A stretch of DNA of 64,000 nt, taken from assembly GCA_964508705.1 (NCBI GenBank), contig CAZDUS010000003.1:1-64000 (forward strand), read 5' to 3'. The stretch is from CAZDUS01 sp964508705. GTDB lineage: Bacteria > Verrucomicrobiota > Kiritimatiellia > CAIKKV01 > CAITUY01. Position numbers and translations under genes: made by a program. Below the pieces are notes generated by a model. It was not told where the DNA came from. It ran no database searches and saw only the letters and a list, made by a program, of their open reading frames with translations. Shown here piece after piece: positions 61,964 through 64,000 of the stretch (positions are counted from its first letter, which is position 1; each line of letters starts with the position of its first letter).

Positions 61964-62340
61964 CTTGGTCGCCTGCCGCCCGCTTGGACTTGAAAGAGAT
62001 TTTTGCCTACATTGCCGAAGACGATCCCATTGCAGGAAAGAAATTCATCCGAAGTCTATTCATGGCTGTTGAACTCAGGAGATGTGGGGCTTACTTTGCT
62101 TCGCGCGTTTGCGCCATTTGTAGCGGGGAAGTGTACTCTGTTTTCGCGACCAGCGACGCAAGGTCGTTGGGACGCTCTCTGGTGAAGCAGAGGCCGAAAC
62201 GGGGTTTGCTGATGGTGCGTTATAGTCGGGTGCGGAATGCGGATATACGAGGTGAGGCGGCTCCCTCGGAGAGGTCGCCCTACCGATTTCACTTGGAAGC
62301 TGGCCGTGCCATGTTTTCGCGCCCAGATGATTCGGAATAG
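61948..62340 (+). pseudogene. ParE/RelE-type toxin, broken after the N-terminus
   Basis: The first 38 residues read as a ParE-type toxin (HELTWSPAARLDLKEIFAYI, then AEDDPIAGKKFI). After about 62064 the frame continues but shows no toxin homology, is rich in Arg and Cys, and includes the dispersed repeat at 62251. The toxin was probably cut off by insertion or recombination. Confidence 0.6.
62251..62284. repeat. Dispersed GC-rich repeat, copy 2
   Basis: GGTGAGGCGGCTCCCTCGGA followed by GAGGTCGCCCTACC. Nearly the same as the copy at 56655-56686. It lies inside the aberrant tail of the toxin frame. Confidence 0.7.
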
Positions 62341-62387
62341 GCTGGAATCGTGTCACATTTCCGGAGCGTAGAGAGCCAATCCACAGC

Positions 62388-62408
62388 GGGCGTCGACAAG
62401 CGACGCCC
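62388..62408. repeat. GC-rich hairpin element
   Basis: GGGCGTCG (62388-62395) and CGACGCCC (62401-62408) form a perfect 8-bp stem with a 5-base loop, 10 bases before the stop of the convergent membrane gene. No T tract; may be a dispersed palindromic repeat or a terminator-like end. Confidence 0.75.
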
Positions 62409-62417
62409 CTACATGAA

Positions 62418-63428
62418 TCAGGAGGGTTGTTCCTCGGTCAGGGCTTCCTTGTTGGAAGAGCGGTGGAAGAGGAAGAGAATGCCGCCGGGCAGGCCGAGGA
62501 TAATCAGGAATACAAAGGGCAGGAAGGCCAACAGGAACGCCTTGTCTGCCGCCACCGCCAGCACTGACCAGAGATGGACGGAAGTTCCTTCGCGAATACC
62601 AAGTCCGCCGGGGGTGACTGGGATTGCTGAAACCAATCCAATCAGCGGCCCAAAGGTCATGTAATCAACGAAGCTGACAGTCAATCCGAGGGCTTTGCCG
62701 ACGAAGGCTGAGACCACCACGAAGAGAATTTGTAATATGAGGGAATAGAGGCAGATTTGCGCGAGTAGTTTCGGGTGGGTTCTGCAGACGTAGAAGGCGT
62801 TGTAGACTTTTTCCACAACGGCAGCGATTTTGCCGATCAGCCGATGGGTGGTCAGCCGCTTGAGGAAGGGAAATGTTTCGAACAGGTGAACACTGAAGGC
62901 GAGGATGCCGCCGCCGAGGAGGGCGGCGCAAACGCCAAGGACGGGCAGGACGACTTTGCGGGTTTCGTTATGGGACATGAGGAAGTCCCAGCGGATCAGG
63001 ATCATGAAGACGACAATGGCGGCGAGGCTAAGGACTCCAATGATGCGGTCGATGAAGATGCTGGTTACGGCTTCGGTTTTCTTGTGATTGGTTTCCTTGG
63101 CGGTGAGGTAGGCCTTGATCAGGTCGCCGCCGGTGGGTCCGATCATGAATGAATTGAAGAAGAGGCCGATGAAGAAGATGTTATTGATGCGCGACCAGGG
63201 GAGCCGCATATCCTGTGCGTCCAGTATCAACTTCCAGCGCGCCATGCAGAGCAACAGGGGAACAAGCGAGAGGATCAGGGCTGCGGCCAGCCAGGGCCAC
63301 TGGTCGGCGCATTGGCGGAGGGTTTGGCCCAGGTTTTCCACCCCCATCTTGCGGAACAGCCAGACCATGACGGCGACGGCGATTCCGAGTCGTATGATGG
63401 TGTTGCCAGCTTGTCGCAGGGATTTCAT
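62418..63428 (-). CDS. Lysylphosphatidylglycerol synthase-like flippase (LPG_synthase_TM family)
   Basis: A 336-residue integral membrane protein with about 8 transmembrane helices. Signature stretches include ARWKLILDAQ, NSFMIGPTGGDLIKAYL and the C-terminal IPVTPGGLGIREG, typical of the LPG_synthase_TM/UPF0104 family, which includes the membrane part of MprF and predicted polysaccharide or lipid flippases. It overlaps the downstream end of the RMD-like gene by 4 bases (63425-63428), so both are in one operon, which suggests a role in exporting a sugar lipid. Confidence 0.9.
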   Translation of the reverse strand: MKSLRQAGNTIIRLGIAVAVMVWLFRKMGVENLGQTLRQCADQWPWLAAALILSLVPLLLCMARWKLILDAQDMRLPWSRINNIFFIGLFFNSFMIGPTGGDLIKAYLTAKETNHKKTEAVTSIFIDRIIGVLSLAAIVVFMILIRWDFLMSHNETRKVVLPVLGVCAALLGGGILAFSVHLFETFPFLKRLTTHRLIGKIAAVVEKVYNAFYVCRTHPKLLAQICLYSLILQILFVVVSAFVGKALGLTVSFVDYMTFGPLIGLVSAIPVTPGGLGIREGTSVHLWSVLAVAADKAFLLAFLPFVFLIILGLPGGILFLFHRSSNKEALTEEQPS

Positions 63429-64000
63429 ACAGCGGCCTCCAGAATGTCTTTAAGCGTCTGCGAGAAGGAGATTTTTGGCGCCCACCCGGTGGTGGCGGTC
63501 AGGCGACTGGTATCCAGGGTGGAGCAGGGGTTGTCCGGGCGGTAGAGGGAGGGATCCTGCTCGATAAGCGGCTTGATGCCAGCGAGTTCGCAGAGTTGAT
63601 CCAGGATCCGCCCGATGGCTATATGCTGGCCGGAGGCTATATTGTATGCGAGTCCGGCGGTGCCGCGTTCCAGTAGGAGGCGGTAGGCGCGGACCACGTC
63701 ACGGACGTCGGTGAAGTCGCGGCGGCTAATAAGGTTGCCGACCTTGATGACATTGCCCTGGCCTTGGCGGATGTTGCGGACCTGCAGGGCGAAGGCTGGG
63801 ACGACGAAATGGGGGGATTGGCCGGGGCCGACATGATTACAGGGGCGGGCGGTCATGACGGGCATACCGTACTGGCTGGCGTAGAAGCGGGAAATATCGT
63901 CGGCGGCGGCCTTGGTGATGCCATAGAGCGAGTCCGGTGTGAGGGGGTCGTCTTCCTTGATTGGGTTCTGGCGGAGGTGATGTCCGTAGACTTGCGAGCT
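63425..64000 (-). CDS. GDP-6-deoxy-mannose reductase-like (RMD) epimerase, C-terminal part (partial)
   Basis: The frame is open to the window edge and covers 191 residues of the 3' part of an extended SDR. It shows SSQVYGHH, the catalytic Tyr-x3-Lys as LYGITKAAAD, the RPCNHVGPGQSPHFVVPAFA stretch, and RRDFTDVRDVVRAY. This pattern fits the GDP-4-dehydro-6-deoxy-mannose reductase/GDP-mannose dehydratase group, so it likely makes a deoxyhexose nucleotide sugar for surface glycans. The start lies beyond 64000. It overlaps the flippase start by 4 bases. Confidence 0.85.
   Translation of the reverse strand, partial: SSQVYGHHLRQNPIKEDDPLTPDSLYGITKAAADDISRFYASQYGMPVMTARPCNHVGPGQSPHFVVPAFALQVRNIRQGQGNVIKVGNLISRRDFTDVRDVVRAYRLLLERGTAGLAYNIASGQHIAIGRILDQLCELAGIKPLIEQDPSLYRPDNPCSTLDTSRLTATTGWAPKISFSQTLKDILEAAV

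Noticed and set aside
1..64000. CRISPR array
   Set aside because: No regularly spaced direct repeats with unique spacers were seen, and no cas genes.
1..64000. Prophage or integrase-bounded island
   Set aside because: Encapsulin has a phage-like fold but comes with its EncFtn cargo; no integrase, terminase, portal or tail genes were found, and the tRNA-Ser has no neighbouring integrase or obvious attachment-site repeat.

Overview
The window looks like a contiguous chromosomal segment from a free-living, probably anaerobic or microaerophilic Gram-negative bacterium. The gene content fits the PVC group (Kiritimatiellota, Lentisphaerota or Verrucomicrobiota relatives): GatCAB amidotransferase, membrane pyrophosphatase, type III glutamine synthetase, sigma-54 control, a large DUF2723/TPR membrane protein, pilus and secretion ATPases, encapsulin with EncFtn, rubrerythrin, and short dispersed intergenic repeats. 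This placement is an inference from gene content; there is no rRNA gene in the window.

Layout. 1-9990: housekeeping genes on the plus strand (end of pheS, pheT, rubrerythrin, a metallo-beta-lactamase-fold phosphodiesterase, membrane pyrophosphatase with a clear terminator, gatC-gatA-gatB). 10101-19743: type IV pilus/type II secretion ATPases in the order PilB-like, PilT, PilB-like, then trxB and recN, and a convergent minus-strand operon of three small inner-membrane assembly proteins (GspK-, GspL- and GspM-like). 19876-21880: an iron-storage nanocompartment operon (EncFtn cargo ferritin, encapsulin shell) with an ExeA-type AAA+ ATPase directly behind the shell gene. 21982-28740: lytic transglycosylase, amidohydrolase, tRNA-Ser(GGA), a PP-loop sulfurtransferase-like gene, thrC and nadE. 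28849-35446: a minus-strand block with a giant DUF2723/TPR membrane protein, an SMP-30-type secreted protein and an M48 protease. 35546-37739: a thymidylate-synthase-family gene next to a CoaB-HD phosphohydrolase fusion. 37752-48043: a nitrogen-assimilation block with a sigma-54 enhancer-binding protein carrying a catalytically altered ArsC-like domain, type III glutamine synthetase behind a good sigma-54 promoter, and both glutamate synthase subunits.

48044-56824 reads as an accessory island. Its coding regions favour C-ending codons, unlike their neighbours. It contains a secreted hydrolase-like protein, a truncated group II intron 5' end, an IS110 transposase remnant, and a cytoplasmic GH3-GH2-esterase glycan operon. 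56825-61125 returns to core-like genes (hisA, M16 peptidase, pteridine-reductase-like SDR, an unusual Mur ligase). 61126-62410 is a decayed intergenic patch with dense inverted repeats, a small hypothetical gene, and an antitoxin with a broken ParE-type toxin. The window closes with an LPG-synthase-like membrane flippase and the 3' part of an RMD-like sugar-nucleotide reductase on the minus strand.

The most interesting points are the ArsC-like sensor domain with a Cys-to-Ser change in the regulator beside glnN and its promoter architecture, the CoaB-HD fusion beside a thymidylate synthase, the encapsulin operon with its coupled ATPase, and the mobile-element and repeat remnants of the island.
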